From Verrucomicrobiaceae bacterium (GTDB lineage Bacteria > Verrucomicrobiota > Verrucomicrobiia > Opitutales > Intestinicryptomonadaceae), in contig SUVO01000007.1 in NCBI GenBank assembly GCA_015061955.1, positions 62,001 to 126,000 of the forward strand: DNA of 64,000 nt. Reading direction: 5' to 3'. Positions 17,125-26,106 of the stretch are shown in pieces. Position 1 is the stretch's first letter. The number at the start of each line of letters is the position of its first letter. The notes under the pieces were generated by a model. It was not told where the DNA came from. It saw only the letters and a list, made by a program, of their open reading frames with translations, and searched no databases. The position numbers and the translations under genes are program-made.

Positions 17125-18620
17125 TTTTTCTTTAGAAACAATATGGCTGATTGTTTTGAATAGACGTTGCCTACGGGCATCGTCTTTTTCATTTTCATAT
17201 CTCGTGGTATGAATAAATCGGTTGATGATGTAAGAATACCAATAGCTTCGCCACTTCGAGTTAATGCAATATCGTTGGCTGATGGCGAGAATGTTTTGAA
17301 TATAGATTCAACCAAGCCAACATCTAATTTTGCAAATTCTCTACGCGTAAAGTTTGCCATAAATGGAGTTTGTCCGTAGTATTTTTTTTGAGGGTCAACA
17401 ACTATACAATCTGTGAATTTGTACTGATTTTGTGAATTTACCAAGTTTAAAACTTCGTTTTTTGGCAGGAAATCGTTTGGTAATTCTACTACTAATGTAT
17501 GTTGAGTTCCTTGTAGCAAAGATATTATTTGGGGGGTAAATATTTTTGAGTTTGCTATTATTGAAATTTCAAATTTCTCAGGTGCATCTACATCTTTTGA
17601 GAATGTCAAGGGCGTTATAGATGCATCGAAGAGTAAATACACGCGTCCGTTTATAGATATAGGCAGGGTTTCTATGTTTCGTTGTGCGTTTTTTTTGCCG
17701 AGCAATCCACCTTCTGAATATTTGAAATTTATCTTAACAAAATACGAACGGATTTTATCAAAAATTTCAGATGCAGTTTGTGGGCGTAAATTGTCTATGT
17801 TTTTAGAAATTTGTTTTTGTGCTGTTGCCAAGTTAGAAATATTTGTTGATAGATTTTGAGCGTGTGTAATAATCTTTTGCTTTTCGGCTTTTTCTATATC
17901 TATCAATACTTGAGCACGTTTTAGATTTTCTTCATAAATTTTTGTTTTTGTTGCTGCTACTTCTAAACGCGTTGAAAGAGCACGTTTTTCAGCTTCGATA
18001 GCTTTGTTTTCAAGCTTTAGTTTATTGCTCTCTTTTTGAAGACGTGCTAGATTTTCTTTGTTTTGACGAAGCTGTTCTTGAACAGATTGCAACTGGTTTT
18101 TTATAGTGGTGTCGTGCTGTTGCATTTGCCCGAGTTTCTGCTCTAAACGTATGCGTTCTTCGGTAGATTTTTCAAGCTTATTGGCTGCCGATATAATTTC
18201 AGATTGTAATGCTTCGTTGCGTTTATCTGCCGAGGCAACTTTTTGTTCAAGTTCTTTACTTTTTTGCAGAATTTTTGAACGTTCTTGTTCAAGCTCAACT
18301 TTAGCAGATTGCATTTGTTCGAGTTGTCGTTCACGTTCGCGAATTATTTTTTTATGCGTTTGAGCCTGACGCAGATTTGCTTCGGCTGTCTTTGTGAGTT
18401 TATCTACATTTTGCGACAATTCAAAATGACGCTGTTGTTCGGCATCGAGTGCTGTTTTTAGTGTTTCAAGCATTTGAGTCTGCACAAAAGTTTCGTTTTT
18501 TAATGCAGTATTGGCTTCTTGTTTTTGAGCTTTATTGAGGTCGGGCTTATCGAAGTTAGCTATGCTCAAAAGACTAAGAAGAAGAAAGTCGCAGATAACA
18601 ATTAGCAAAGATTTGTTCAT
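17121..18620 (-). CDS. Membrane-anchored coiled-coil protein, unknown function
   Basis: 499 residues. A single N-terminal hydrophobic segment (LLIVICDFLLLSLLSIA, residues 4-20) acts as anchor or uncleaved signal. About residues 25-275 are a long Glu/Lys/Gln-rich coiled coil, and about 220 globular residues follow. The C-terminal part contains LTRSGEAIGILTSS, faintly like the region around the nucleophile of trypsin-like folds, but no catalytic Ser is evident. An in-frame TTG at 18638 is less likely than ATG 18620. The N-terminal LLIVICDFLLLSLLS style recurs in Verrucomicrobia and Planctomycetes from memory. Function unknown; an envelope role is inferred. Confidence 0.75.
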   Translation of the reverse strand: MNKSLLIVICDFLLLSLLSIANFDKPDLNKAQKQEANTALKNETFVQTQMLETLKTALDAEQQRHFELSQNVDKLTKTAEANLRQAQTHKKIIRERERQLEQMQSAKVELEQERSKILQKSKELEQKVASADKRNEALQSEIISAANKLEKSTEERIRLEQKLGQMQQHDTTIKNQLQSVQEQLRQNKENLARLQKESNKLKLENKAIEAEKRALSTRLEVAATKTKIYEENLKRAQVLIDIEKAEKQKIITHAQNLSTNISNLATAQKQISKNIDNLRPQTASEIFDKIRSYFVKINFKYSEGGLLGKKNAQRNIETLPISINGRVYLLFDASITPLTFSKDVDAPEKFEISIIANSKIFTPQIISLLQGTQHTLVVELPNDFLPKNEVLNLVNSQNQYKFTDCIVVDPQKKYYGQTPFMANFTRREFAKLDVGLVESIFKTFSPSANDIALTRSGEAIGILTSSTDLFIPRDMKMKKTMPVGNVYSKQSAILFLKKN

Positions 18621-18682
18621 TTGTTTTTTATTCTTCAAATATTCAATAAAAGTGCAAGATTTTTGTTTTATGCAAAAAATGG

Positions 18683-18711
18683 TTGAGTATTTTTTTTATA
18701 AATTGTATAAA
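18683..18711 (+). promoter_or_regulatory. Sigma-70-type promoter of rnhC-rnhB
   Basis: TTGAGT (18683-18688) and TATAAA (18706-18711) with a 17-base spacer, 47 bases before the rnhC ATG. Good match to the primary-sigma consensus in both boxes and spacing. Confidence 0.65.
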
Positions 18712-18758
18712 CTAATCGATAACACGTTTTTTTAAGTACATTTGTATCATTTTTTATT

Positions 18759-19703
18759 ATGGCAAAAAAACAAAATTCCGATTTACCTAAACAGAAAACT
18801 CTTTACACAAAAAAGTTGACTCCAGAACAAGCCGACAAACTTGAAGATTGGCTCGATAAACATTTGTGGATTCCTTACGAAGTAGCTTACGCAAAGTTTG
18901 CATTTAAAGATAAGTTTACAAACGTTGTTTATTACAATTCTGGTAAACTTGTTATTCAAGGTAAAGGCACCGAAACTTTTGTGCAATTTGTACTTGAAGC
19001 TCAGATTACAGGTGTGGCAGAAATGGGTTACGAAGCTGTACATCATCCAGAGTGGTTTGAGGCTCATGCAGGTATAGACGAAAGTGGTAAGGGTGATTTA
19101 TTTGGACCATTAGTTTCGGCTTGTGTTATAGCCGATGGTAAAGCTGTTCAATATTGGATAGATGAGGGTTTGAAAGAATCGAAGCGTGTAACTAGCGACA
19201 ACGCTGTTCTTGCAATGGCAAAGAAAATTAAGCAAACTAAAGGTGTTGAGATTGCTGTTTCGTATGCGTCGATGGAAAAGTACAACGCTCTCTATATAAA
19301 ATTTGGACGCAATTTAAATAAACTTTTGGCGTGGTTTCATGCTACTGCAATTCGTTCAGCTCTTGAAAAACGTCATGTTCCATGGGGTATGCTCGACCAA
19401 TTTACAAAGCAACCTTTGGTGCAAAATCAGTTGAAAGATGTTAAAAATTTCAATTTGAAAATGCAAACTAAAGCTGAAGAAGATCCTGTTGTTGCGGCTG
19501 CGTCTATTGTGGCAAGGGCTACTTATATCTATGCAATGCGTAAATTGAATGATGAGTCGGGGCTCGAGCTTAAAAAAGGAGCATCGGCAAGTGTTCGCGA
19601 ACAAGCCAAAGAAATTGTTGCAAAATTTGGTGCATCGGAATTGAAACGTTTTGCAAAACTTCACTTTAAAACTGCTTCTGAAGCAATAGCCGAGGCTAAA
19701 TAA
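18759..19703 (+). CDS. rnhC: Ribonuclease HIII
   Basis: Cleaves the RNA strand of RNA-DNA hybrids. The N-terminal ~90 residues form the TBP-like substrate-binding domain typical of HIII (ends near VVYYNSGKLVIQGKG). The catalytic domain opens with GIDESGKGDLFGPLVSACV, supplying the DE pair, and continues with LDQF and EDPVVAAASIVAR. Length 314 fits HIII and not HII. Two bases separate it from rnhB, so both type 2 RNases H are made from one transcript. Confidence 0.94.
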   Translation: MAKKQNSDLPKQKTLYTKKLTPEQADKLEDWLDKHLWIPYEVAYAKFAFKDKFTNVVYYNSGKLVIQGKGTETFVQFVLEAQITGVAEMGYEAVHHPEWFEAHAGIDESGKGDLFGPLVSACVIADGKAVQYWIDEGLKESKRVTSDNAVLAMAKKIKQTKGVEIAVSYASMEKYNALYIKFGRNLNKLLAWFHATAIRSALEKRHVPWGMLDQFTKQPLVQNQLKDVKNFNLKMQTKAEEDPVVAAASIVARATYIYAMRKLNDESGLELKKGASASVREQAKEIVAKFGASELKRFAKLHFKTASEAIAEAK

Positions 19704-19705
19704 AT

Positions 19706-20458
19706 ATGGCTAAGTCTGATATAAAAAACCTGACTGATTTCGATTCCGACTATATGTTGGGACGTTCATGGTTGGTGGGTATTGACGAAGCTGGCAGAGG
19801 TGCTTTGGCAGGCCCTGTATGTGCAGGTGCTGTGGCTGTTTCGGCAAATTTTTATAAAAATCCAAAATATGTTGAGTATTTATCGGGCTTGAACGATTCA
19901 AAAAAACTATCTGAATCGGCGCGCGAGGGGCTTTTCAAAAAGCTTGAAGAATTGAAGGTGTTGGGCGTTATCGATTTTGAAGCAGGTTTTGCATCGGTCG
20001 AAGAAATTGAAACTCACAATATTTTAGTTGCTACACAAATGGCTATGGCGAGGGCTTGCGAGGCTTTGAACGAACGTAAAAATTTACGTTTGCGTTCAAC
20101 GGGTAGTGTTGCAACGCTATTTGGTGAAACATCTTTAGATGTGTCGCTTGCCGACGTTTTAATAGATGGTAAACCAATGAAAAAATTTCCTTATGTTCAT
20201 CATGCAATAGTTAAGGGCGATGCCTCGAGCTTGGCGATTGCTGCGGCATCGATTGTTGCAAAAGTTACCAGAGATAGATTTATGGTACAGTTGGCTTTGG
20301 AGTATCCGAGATATAACTTTGAAGTTCATAAAGGTTATGGAACAGCTTCGCATTCGCAGTCGCTTATGTTGTATGGTGTAAGTAAGGTTCATCGTCCAAG
20401 TTTTCTGAAAAAAATGCGAGCCGAAACTATCGAAGATTCGCAAACTTCGCTTTTTTAA
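19706..20458 (+). CDS. rnhB: Ribonuclease HII
   Basis: Removes single ribonucleotides and RNA primers from DNA. Motif VGIDEAGRGALAGPVCAGAV gives the first catalytic Asp and Glu; LIDGK gives the third Asp and VHKGYGTASH is the family C-terminal motif. An acidic C-terminal tail ends in QTSLF, which resembles a clamp-binding (PIP-like) QxxLF motif. It follows rnhC by 2 bases. Confidence 0.95.
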   Translation: MAKSDIKNLTDFDSDYMLGRSWLVGIDEAGRGALAGPVCAGAVAVSANFYKNPKYVEYLSGLNDSKKLSESAREGLFKKLEELKVLGVIDFEAGFASVEEIETHNILVATQMAMARACEALNERKNLRLRSTGSVATLFGETSLDVSLADVLIDGKPMKKFPYVHHAIVKGDASSLAIAAASIVAKVTRDRFMVQLALEYPRYNFEVHKGYGTASHSQSLMLYGVSKVHRPSFLKKMRAETIEDSQTSLF

Positions 20459-20506
20459 GACAATAAAATCTTGACTTGAGTTTTTTTGCTAAAGATAATT
20501 TTTGTA

Positions 20507-21427
20507 ATGAAAACAGCATTCGCAATTTTAATTGGAGTTGCATGCGTTCTTAATGTATCGTATGCGTATAATTTTTTGTTCACTGCTCACAGCAATAATG
20601 GGGTAGTAGGCGTTGCTAATGATAAAGGTGAAATTCGCTGGAGTATGAAGGCTGATCATCCTCAAGAAGCGTGTGTTTCTCCTGATGGGAAAAAGATTTT
20701 TGTAAGTTATTCTAATGGGGCAACAATGTACTCGTTCCCAGAAAAGAAAGAGCTTTGGCAATATAAATGCCCAACTGTACTTTGGAGTGGCGTAGAGTCT
20801 GATAAACTCAAAAAAGGCGATTTAGTAACTCTTGAAAACCCAGTAGCGCAAATCTTAGGCGACGATTTATTCTTAGTGGGCAACGAGGGCAGAAGTATGC
20901 TTATGGAAATAAATTCGCAAGGGGTTGTGTTGAAAAGTATAAAGACAGAATCACTCAACGTTGTTAAACATGGCGAATTTAGATTGGCATCGAAAACAAA
21001 AAATGGTTTGTATATGTTCCCATTGTTGAGTTCATCGTTGTTAACTATATACAATTCAGATCTTCAGCAAGTGCGCCGTATAAAAACTGAAAGTGGAGTT
21101 GTAAGTGCAAAGATGTTAGATGATGGTTCGTTAATTTTGGGTGGATTATTTGGCATTGCTTTCTATGACAAAAACGATGTAAAAACTGGTGGTATTTCTG
21201 GCGAACAATTGCAGAAACAATTGGGTGCAAAGTCGCCAATAATTATTTGCGATGTTCATGTTTTACCAAATAAAAATTTGCTTTGCACAACGTATGGTGG
21301 CAAGGAAATTCCAGATGTTTTAGAGGTGTCGCAAGATGGTAAAATTGTAAAGGTTATAGATTTTCCGGAACATTATTTCTTTTCGGCATTGCAGTTGCTC
21401 GACGATAATTTGAAACCATTAGAGTAA
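20507..21427 (+). CDS. Exported beta-propeller-like protein
   Basis: 306 residues with a Sec signal peptide ending VSYA near residue 20. The mature part is a series of short beta-type repeats such as GEIRWSMKADHPQEACVSPDGKKIFVSY, DDLFLVGNEGRS and DGSLILGGLFG, typical of PQQ/YVTN-like propeller proteins. No catalytic motif is visible. I used ATG 20507, not the in-frame TTG at 20486. It follows rnhB by 48 bases; a functional link to RNase H is doubtful. Fold assignment is by pattern, not by profile. Confidence 0.6.
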   Translation: MKTAFAILIGVACVLNVSYAYNFLFTAHSNNGVVGVANDKGEIRWSMKADHPQEACVSPDGKKIFVSYSNGATMYSFPEKKELWQYKCPTVLWSGVESDKLKKGDLVTLENPVAQILGDDLFLVGNEGRSMLMEINSQGVVLKSIKTESLNVVKHGEFRLASKTKNGLYMFPLLSSSLLTIYNSDLQQVRRIKTESGVVSAKMLDDGSLILGGLFGIAFYDKNDVKTGGISGEQLQKQLGAKSPIIICDVHVLPNKNLLCTTYGGKEIPDVLEVSQDGKIVKVIDFPEHYFFSALQLLDDNLKPLE

Positions 21428-21454
21428 TTGTAATTTACAGTTTAAATTTGCGTA

Positions 21455-22780
21455 TTATCGGGCGTTTTTTTGAAACAGACGCCCGATATATTTTATGTAG
21501 ATTAAATCTAAAATTATAAGTAGTATCCAGTACCACGCATCGAGTGTCCAAGTGGCTGGAAAACTTCTGAAAACATACACTGTTAAATACAATGCACCAA
21601 TGTAAAAAAATAGTGATATAAATTCAACAATGAACGTTGCGTATGTTTTGCCAAAACCTAAAATTACATTACACAATGTATAGCTTGGTAAGCCTAATAT
21701 AACCGACATTAACGCACAGAAAAATGCAGGTTTTATTCCGTGTAGAATTGTTAAATTGTCTGTATAGATACTTAAAATTTCAATTGGAAAAGCACTCAAT
21801 ATTATTATAAAAGGAATTGTAAGTGCGTATTCTAACACGAGTATTTTTTTGCACACTTGTGGAATTTGTGAAATGTTATTTTCGCCTATCAAATTTCCGG
21901 TGATAGTGTTCATTGTTGCGCCAAATGCATACATAGGCATATATACAAACATCAATACGCTTTTTATTATGTTAGATTGTGCCAACTCGTGTTGTCCGAA
22001 GCGTTCAATGAATGAAAATAAAAGCATCCACATTACAACATATACAAATTGTTGCGCCATTGTCCATGTGGATAATTTCAACACTTCTACAATTTCGGAA
22101 ATATTTATTTTCTTGAAACTCAATCCGTATTGTTTGCGATTTAACTTTATAAAAGTGTAAACTACTAAGATTAATAGAGCTGTATATTCTGATATTGTCG
22201 AAGCTAATGCGGCACCTTCAATTTCCATTTTAGGCATTCCACATTTACCGAAAATTAAAGCGTAATTCAGTAAGAAATTTATACCTCCCATTGCCCAAGA
22301 CGAGTATGCTAAAACCTTTGTTTTAGTTATACCTACATACAATGAGCGAAACGAAATAACGCCAAATATAGCAAAAAATCCCCACTGACGCCATTTTATG
22401 TATCTGAGAACTTCGTGTAATACATCGGGAGATTTTACCATTATTCCGAATAAATATTCGCCACAAAATGCTGTAAACAGTAAGCTTGCACCTGCTATTA
22501 TCAACATAAAATAAAGCGAGCTTGAAAATAAAGTGCCAATCTTCTGAAAATTACCCTCGCCATTTCTGTGCGAAATTAAAATTTGACTACCTACCGAAAA
22601 TCCAAATCCGATAATAAACACGCACACATAATACAAGCCACCAATAGATGCCGCAGCAAGCTGAGTTTCGTTTACTCTGCCCAAAAATGCTGTATCCATA
22701 AACGATATTATATTTTCAATCAACAAGAATGAAAATATAGGCAAAGTTATCTTCCAAAGATTAGAGTAAGTGCAGTTCAT
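21455..22780 (-). CDS. MATE-family efflux transporter
   Basis: 441 residues with about twelve hydrophobic segments. The N-terminal half has the MATE pattern PIFSFLLIENIISFMDTAF and QLAAASIGG, and the two halves are related, as expected. MATE proteins export drugs or metabolites using Na+ or H+. Its start lies 86 bases downstream of the AraC regulator stop on the same strand, so cotranscription with that regulator is possible. Substrate cannot be inferred. Confidence 0.88.
   Translation of the reverse strand: MNCTYSNLWKITLPIFSFLLIENIISFMDTAFLGRVNETQLAAASIGGLYYVCVFIIGFGFSVGSQILISHRNGEGNFQKIGTLFSSSLYFMLIIAGASLLFTAFCGEYLFGIMVKSPDVLHEVLRYIKWRQWGFFAIFGVISFRSLYVGITKTKVLAYSSWAMGGINFLLNYALIFGKCGMPKMEIEGAALASTISEYTALLILVVYTFIKLNRKQYGLSFKKINISEIVEVLKLSTWTMAQQFVYVVMWMLLFSFIERFGQHELAQSNIIKSVLMFVYMPMYAFGATMNTITGNLIGENNISQIPQVCKKILVLEYALTIPFIIILSAFPIEILSIYTDNLTILHGIKPAFFCALMSVILGLPSYTLCNVILGFGKTYATFIVEFISLFFYIGALYLTVYVFRSFPATWTLDAWYWILLIILDLIYIKYIGRLFQKNAR
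21457..21487. terminator. Hairpin inside the 3' end of the MATE gene
   Basis: ATCGGGCGT (21457-21465) and ACGCCCGAT (21479-21487) pair perfectly around a 13-base loop. It lies 29 bases after the plus-strand propeller gene and overlaps the last codons of the convergent MATE gene, so it may end either transcript. The downstream T content is modest. Confidence 0.5.
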
Positions 22781-22866
22781 ATAAAAAATAAACTGGTAGT
22801 TGTAGTAAAATTGGGGAGAGTGTCAATTTATATCGGTGTAAATCAATGGCTACATAGAAATGTTTT

Positions 22867-23796
22867 TTATTTTGTATTGTTGTTTTTGAAATCCTTTGGT
22901 GATATACCATGATATTTTTTGAATGCCTTTGAAAATGAAAACGACGTTGCAAAGCCTGTTTGTTGAGCAATTGCTGTCAAATTTAAAGACGAATTGCACA
23001 ATAATTTACGGGCAAGTTTCATTTGTAAATCGGTTCGCAGTTGTGCAAATGGTTTTGAGAATTTATTTTTGCAGTAGTTGTCGAGTTCTTGTTTCTTTTT
23101 ACCACATAGTGTCGATGCTTGTTGCGTGGTTATACTTTTTATAGAACCCGTTTTTATTTTCAATAAAAGTGTTTCTATTGATTCTTGTGCAGATGGCATA
23201 TTTTGAGGCATAAATTCTTCACGCACATAGAAAGCTAAAAGCTCTGATAAAATCTCGAGAAGTCGCATATTTCGATAAGGTTTGTAGGCTTCGTCGCGAT
23301 ATTTCATTGCAGTGTATTCTATATCGCTTGCAAATCGACTTTCTCCCGATGTTGTATATGGGCCAAATACGTTTTTCCAACGTTTTGAGTTTTCGATATG
23401 AAACCAAATACACTTCCAATATTTTTGAGCTTTCAATTCATACGAAGTTCCAGCAGGTGAGACAAAAAACGTATTTTTACATAGTTTTATATTTTCTTTA
23501 TTTATCTTCAACGAACATTCGCCATCGAGCGTAAATATTACAAAATGGAAATCTTCGTTATCACGACTCTGGTAATATTTGCCTTTATGCTCAGTTATTG
23601 CTGTGTTTAAAATGCCTTCGGTACGCAACATATCGAAAGGTAATGATTCAGGTGCTGTTATCTTTTCACTGAGCTTTTTTGATACTAAATGTTTTGGCAG
23701 TGTAGAAGCCGACAGATAATGTTCGCTACTGGTCTTTGGCCATAGCTTTAGTTCGTTGTTGGTTTTTGTTTCCCAAAGGTATTTAGATTTTGCCAT
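22867..23796 (-). CDS. AraC-family transcriptional regulator
   Basis: 309 residues. The N-terminal half is a cupin-like effector domain (HFVIFTLDGECSLKINKENIKL, FFVSPAGTSYELKA), and the C-terminal 95 residues contain the double helix-turn-helix, with the second helix in TAIAQQTGFATSFSFSKAFKKYHGISPKDF. It is divergently transcribed from the Gfo/Idh-isomerase-ROK operon with a 155-base shared region, so it likely controls that operon in response to a sugar. Confidence 0.9.
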   Translation of the reverse strand: MAKSKYLWETKTNNELKLWPKTSSEHYLSASTLPKHLVSKKLSEKITAPESLPFDMLRTEGILNTAITEHKGKYYQSRDNEDFHFVIFTLDGECSLKINKENIKLCKNTFFVSPAGTSYELKAQKYWKCIWFHIENSKRWKNVFGPYTTSGESRFASDIEYTAMKYRDEAYKPYRNMRLLEILSELLAFYVREEFMPQNMPSAQESIETLLLKIKTGSIKSITTQQASTLCGKKKQELDNYCKNKFSKPFAQLRTDLQMKLARKLLCNSSLNLTAIAQQTGFATSFSFSKAFKKYHGISPKDFKNNNTK

Positions 23797-23817
23797 ATTT
23801 TTATGATGTGATATTGC

Positions 23818-23838
23818 TTTTTAGTGGTCAACTAAAAA
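23818..23838. promoter_or_regulatory. Inverted repeat in the AraC/sugar operon divergent region
   Basis: TTTTTAGT-ggtca-ACTAAAAA forms 8-bp inverted arms with a 5-base gap, about 20 bases from the regulator start. It is a candidate operator for autoregulation. AraC proteins more often bind direct repeats, so this is tentative. Confidence 0.3.
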
Positions 23839-23951
23839 ATGTCCATTTGTAAAAACATATCCAAAATATTGTTTGCATTTTTTTATAAAATAGGCATACT
23901 AATATATGATTTTAACAAGTTGTTATTTTTACAAACAAGAAAGGAAATATT

Positions 23952-25262
23952 ATGGATAGAAGAAACTTCGTTAAAGGTGCAGCAGTAGTATCGGCTGCAA
24001 GTGTATTGCCAAAGTTTTCGTTTGGTAATGTAAAAGGGTCTGGAAAGATAAAAGTAGGTTTGTGTGGCTGTGGTGGTAGAGGCGTAGGCGCATCTATCAA
24101 TATGTTGGAAGCCGCACCAAACGATGTCGAATTTGTAGCAGTTTGCGACCTCTTTGAAGAAAAGCTCGATAGAGCTGCAAACAGAATTGCAAGCTTTGCA
24201 AAAAAACAAGGCAATGCAAGTGCATCGGCAGATAAGATTAAGAAATTCCATGGTTGGAATGCAATCGATGAAATGTTGAAAGAAGATATCGATGTAGTTA
24301 TTGAAGCAACACCACCTGTATTCCGTACTCCTCACTACGAAAAAATCGTTGCAGCAGGTAAGCACGCATTCTTAGAAAAGCCAGCTTGTGTTGACGTTGT
24401 TCAAGCTAAGAAAATGCTCGAATTAGCAGACATTGCCGATAAGAAAGGCTTGAGCGTTGTTTGTGGTACACAGCGTCGTTATCACGAAGGTTATCAGGAA
24501 TTGGCAAAGCGCGTTCAAGACGGTATGATTGGCGATGTTCTCAATATTCGTGCTGTGTGGAACGATGGTGGTTATGTTGGTCATAAGCAACACGATCCAA
24601 AATCAGATGTTTATGCTTTCGATACAATGGAATATCAAATTCGCAATTGGTCGGGCTTTATTTGGCCATCAGGTGACCACATCGTAGAACAGCACGTTCA
24701 TAATCTCGACGTTGCTATGTGGTTCTTGGGCGACACTCGTAAGTGCGAAACTGTTCGTGGTATGGGTGGTCGTAGCACAGATTTGCCTTATCCAAAGTAT
24801 GGCGATAGATTCAGCCACTTTGCTGTTGACTTTGATATGGGTGAAGGTTTGCGTATTGCAAGCTATTGCCATCAAGACGATCAAACAGCTCGTGAAATTG
24901 GTGAAACATTCTATGGTACAAAGGGTATTGCAATGCCATCGTACTTTGGTGGTGGTTGCGTAATTACTGATAGAAAAGGTAAAGTATTGTACGAAGCTCC
25001 AACTCCAAAGGTACAGGCTATTGTTGCAGAACACAAATTCTTGATTGCATCAATCAAAAGTGGCAAGCCAGTAAATCGTTTGCGTCCGTTGGTAAATTCA
25101 ACAATGCTTGCTATTGCTGGTCGTGAAAGTGCATATTCGGGTAAAAAGTTTAAGTATGATTGGTTCTTTGCAAAGTCGAAGGGTACACTCTATTGCGAAG
25201 AAAAATTTGGTAAACTTCCATTGCGCAGTATCCCAGTTCCTGGAAAAACTCCAATATTATAA
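23952..25262 (+). CDS. Tat-exported Gfo/Idh/MocA oxidoreductase
   Basis: 436 residues. MDRRNFVKGAAVVSAASVLP is a twin-arginine signal, so the enzyme is exported with its NAD(P) cofactor bound. The Rossmann motif is VGLCGCGGRGVGAS (residues ~36-49), and EKPACVDVVQAKKM carries the catalytic Lys of the EKP motif. Further family marks are YHEGYQE and WPSGDHIVEQHVHNLD, with the His residues expected in the active site. Such dehydrogenases oxidise sugar hydroxyls, often at C3 of glycosides. AAGGAA precedes the start. It is the first gene of a five-gene operon. Confidence 0.92.
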   Translation: MDRRNFVKGAAVVSAASVLPKFSFGNVKGSGKIKVGLCGCGGRGVGASINMLEAAPNDVEFVAVCDLFEEKLDRAANRIASFAKKQGNASASADKIKKFHGWNAIDEMLKEDIDVVIEATPPVFRTPHYEKIVAAGKHAFLEKPACVDVVQAKKMLELADIADKKGLSVVCGTQRRYHEGYQELAKRVQDGMIGDVLNIRAVWNDGGYVGHKQHDPKSDVYAFDTMEYQIRNWSGFIWPSGDHIVEQHVHNLDVAMWFLGDTRKCETVRGMGGRSTDLPYPKYGDRFSHFAVDFDMGEGLRIASYCHQDDQTAREIGETFYGTKGIAMPSYFGGGCVITDRKGKVLYEAPTPKVQAIVAEHKFLIASIKSGKPVNRLRPLVNSTMLAIAGRESAYSGKKFKYDWFFAKSKGTLYCEEKFGKLPLRSIPVPGKTPIL

Positions 25263-25265
25263 GAT

Positions 25266-26102
25266 ATGAAAAAGTTATTGGTACTTTTTTTGGTTAGTGT
25301 TATCAGCTTTGCACAATTCGGATGCCAAAGTGCTGAAGTAAAGTCGCAAAAGGGTAAACGCAACATAGCTGTTCAGATTTATTCTTTCAGAAAATCTTCA
25401 ATGGAAGAAGCTATGAAAGCTATTAAGGCTATGGGCGTAAACTTGATAGAAGCGTCGCCAGAAGTTTATATTGGTGGTAAGTTCCCAAAGACAAAAATGA
25501 ACTTGAAAATGAGCGACGAAGCTAAGGCTTATCTTAAAAAGTTGCTTGCCGATAATGGTATGAAATTCACAGGCTTTGGTGTAATCAATACAAAAACCGA
25601 AGCCGAAGTTGAAGCATATTGCAAGTTGGCAAAGGAATTTGATATCAAGTACATCTTGACCGAAGACCCTGTACGTCAGTTCCGTTATTGGCAAAAGTAT
25701 GGTCAGCAGTACGGTGTAACAATGGTAGTACATCACCACGCAAATAATTCGGTAAACCAGTATTGGAATCCGTTTGTTATGCGTATGTTTGTATCGCAGT
25801 ATAGCAATGTGATGTCGAACCCAGATATTGGTCATTGGGCTCGTAGTGGAATTAAACCAGAAGAGGCTTTGAGAATTCTCAATGGTGAAATTGGTTCGAT
25901 GCACGTTAAAGATGAACGTATCTTTGATTCTGTTGAACGTAATCCAGTGCCAATGGGCGAAGGTGCAATCAATTTGAAAGCAGTTCTTGCCGAACTCGAC
26001 AGACAAGGTTATAACGGGTACTTGGTAATTGAACATGAAACTGATTGGGACAATCCTGCTCCATCAATCGCAAAGTCGGTAAAATTCTTACAAAACAATT
26101 AA
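25266..26102 (+). CDS. Exported TIM-barrel sugar isomerase/epimerase-like protein
   Basis: 278 residues of the AP-endonuclease-2/xylose-isomerase-like barrel family. Residues 1-19 are a signal peptide ending QFGC at Cys20, a weak lipobox, so it may be a lipoprotein or simply secreted. The barrel begins AVQIYSFRKSSMEEAMKAI; probable metal ligands are in MVVHHHANN, SNPDIGHW, MHVKDER and IEHETDWD. Related exported proteins act as 3-keto-glycoside lyases or isomerases in sugar-degradation operons. It starts 3 bases after the dehydrogenase, which supports sequential action in the periplasm. Confidence 0.85.
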   Translation: MKKLLVLFLVSVISFAQFGCQSAEVKSQKGKRNIAVQIYSFRKSSMEEAMKAIKAMGVNLIEASPEVYIGGKFPKTKMNLKMSDEAKAYLKKLLADNGMKFTGFGVINTKTEAEVEAYCKLAKEFDIKYILTEDPVRQFRYWQKYGQQYGVTMVVHHHANNSVNQYWNPFVMRMFVSQYSNVMSNPDIGHWARSGIKPEEALRILNGEIGSMHVKDERIFDSVERNPVPMGEGAINLKAVLAELDRQGYNGYLVIEHETDWDNPAPSIAKSVKFLQNN

Positions 26103-26106
26103 AATT

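Noticed and set aside
17531-17536. G6 run in the coiled-coil gene
   Set aside because: Only six bases and within coding frame (Thr-Pro-Gln); too short to call a contingency tract without population data.
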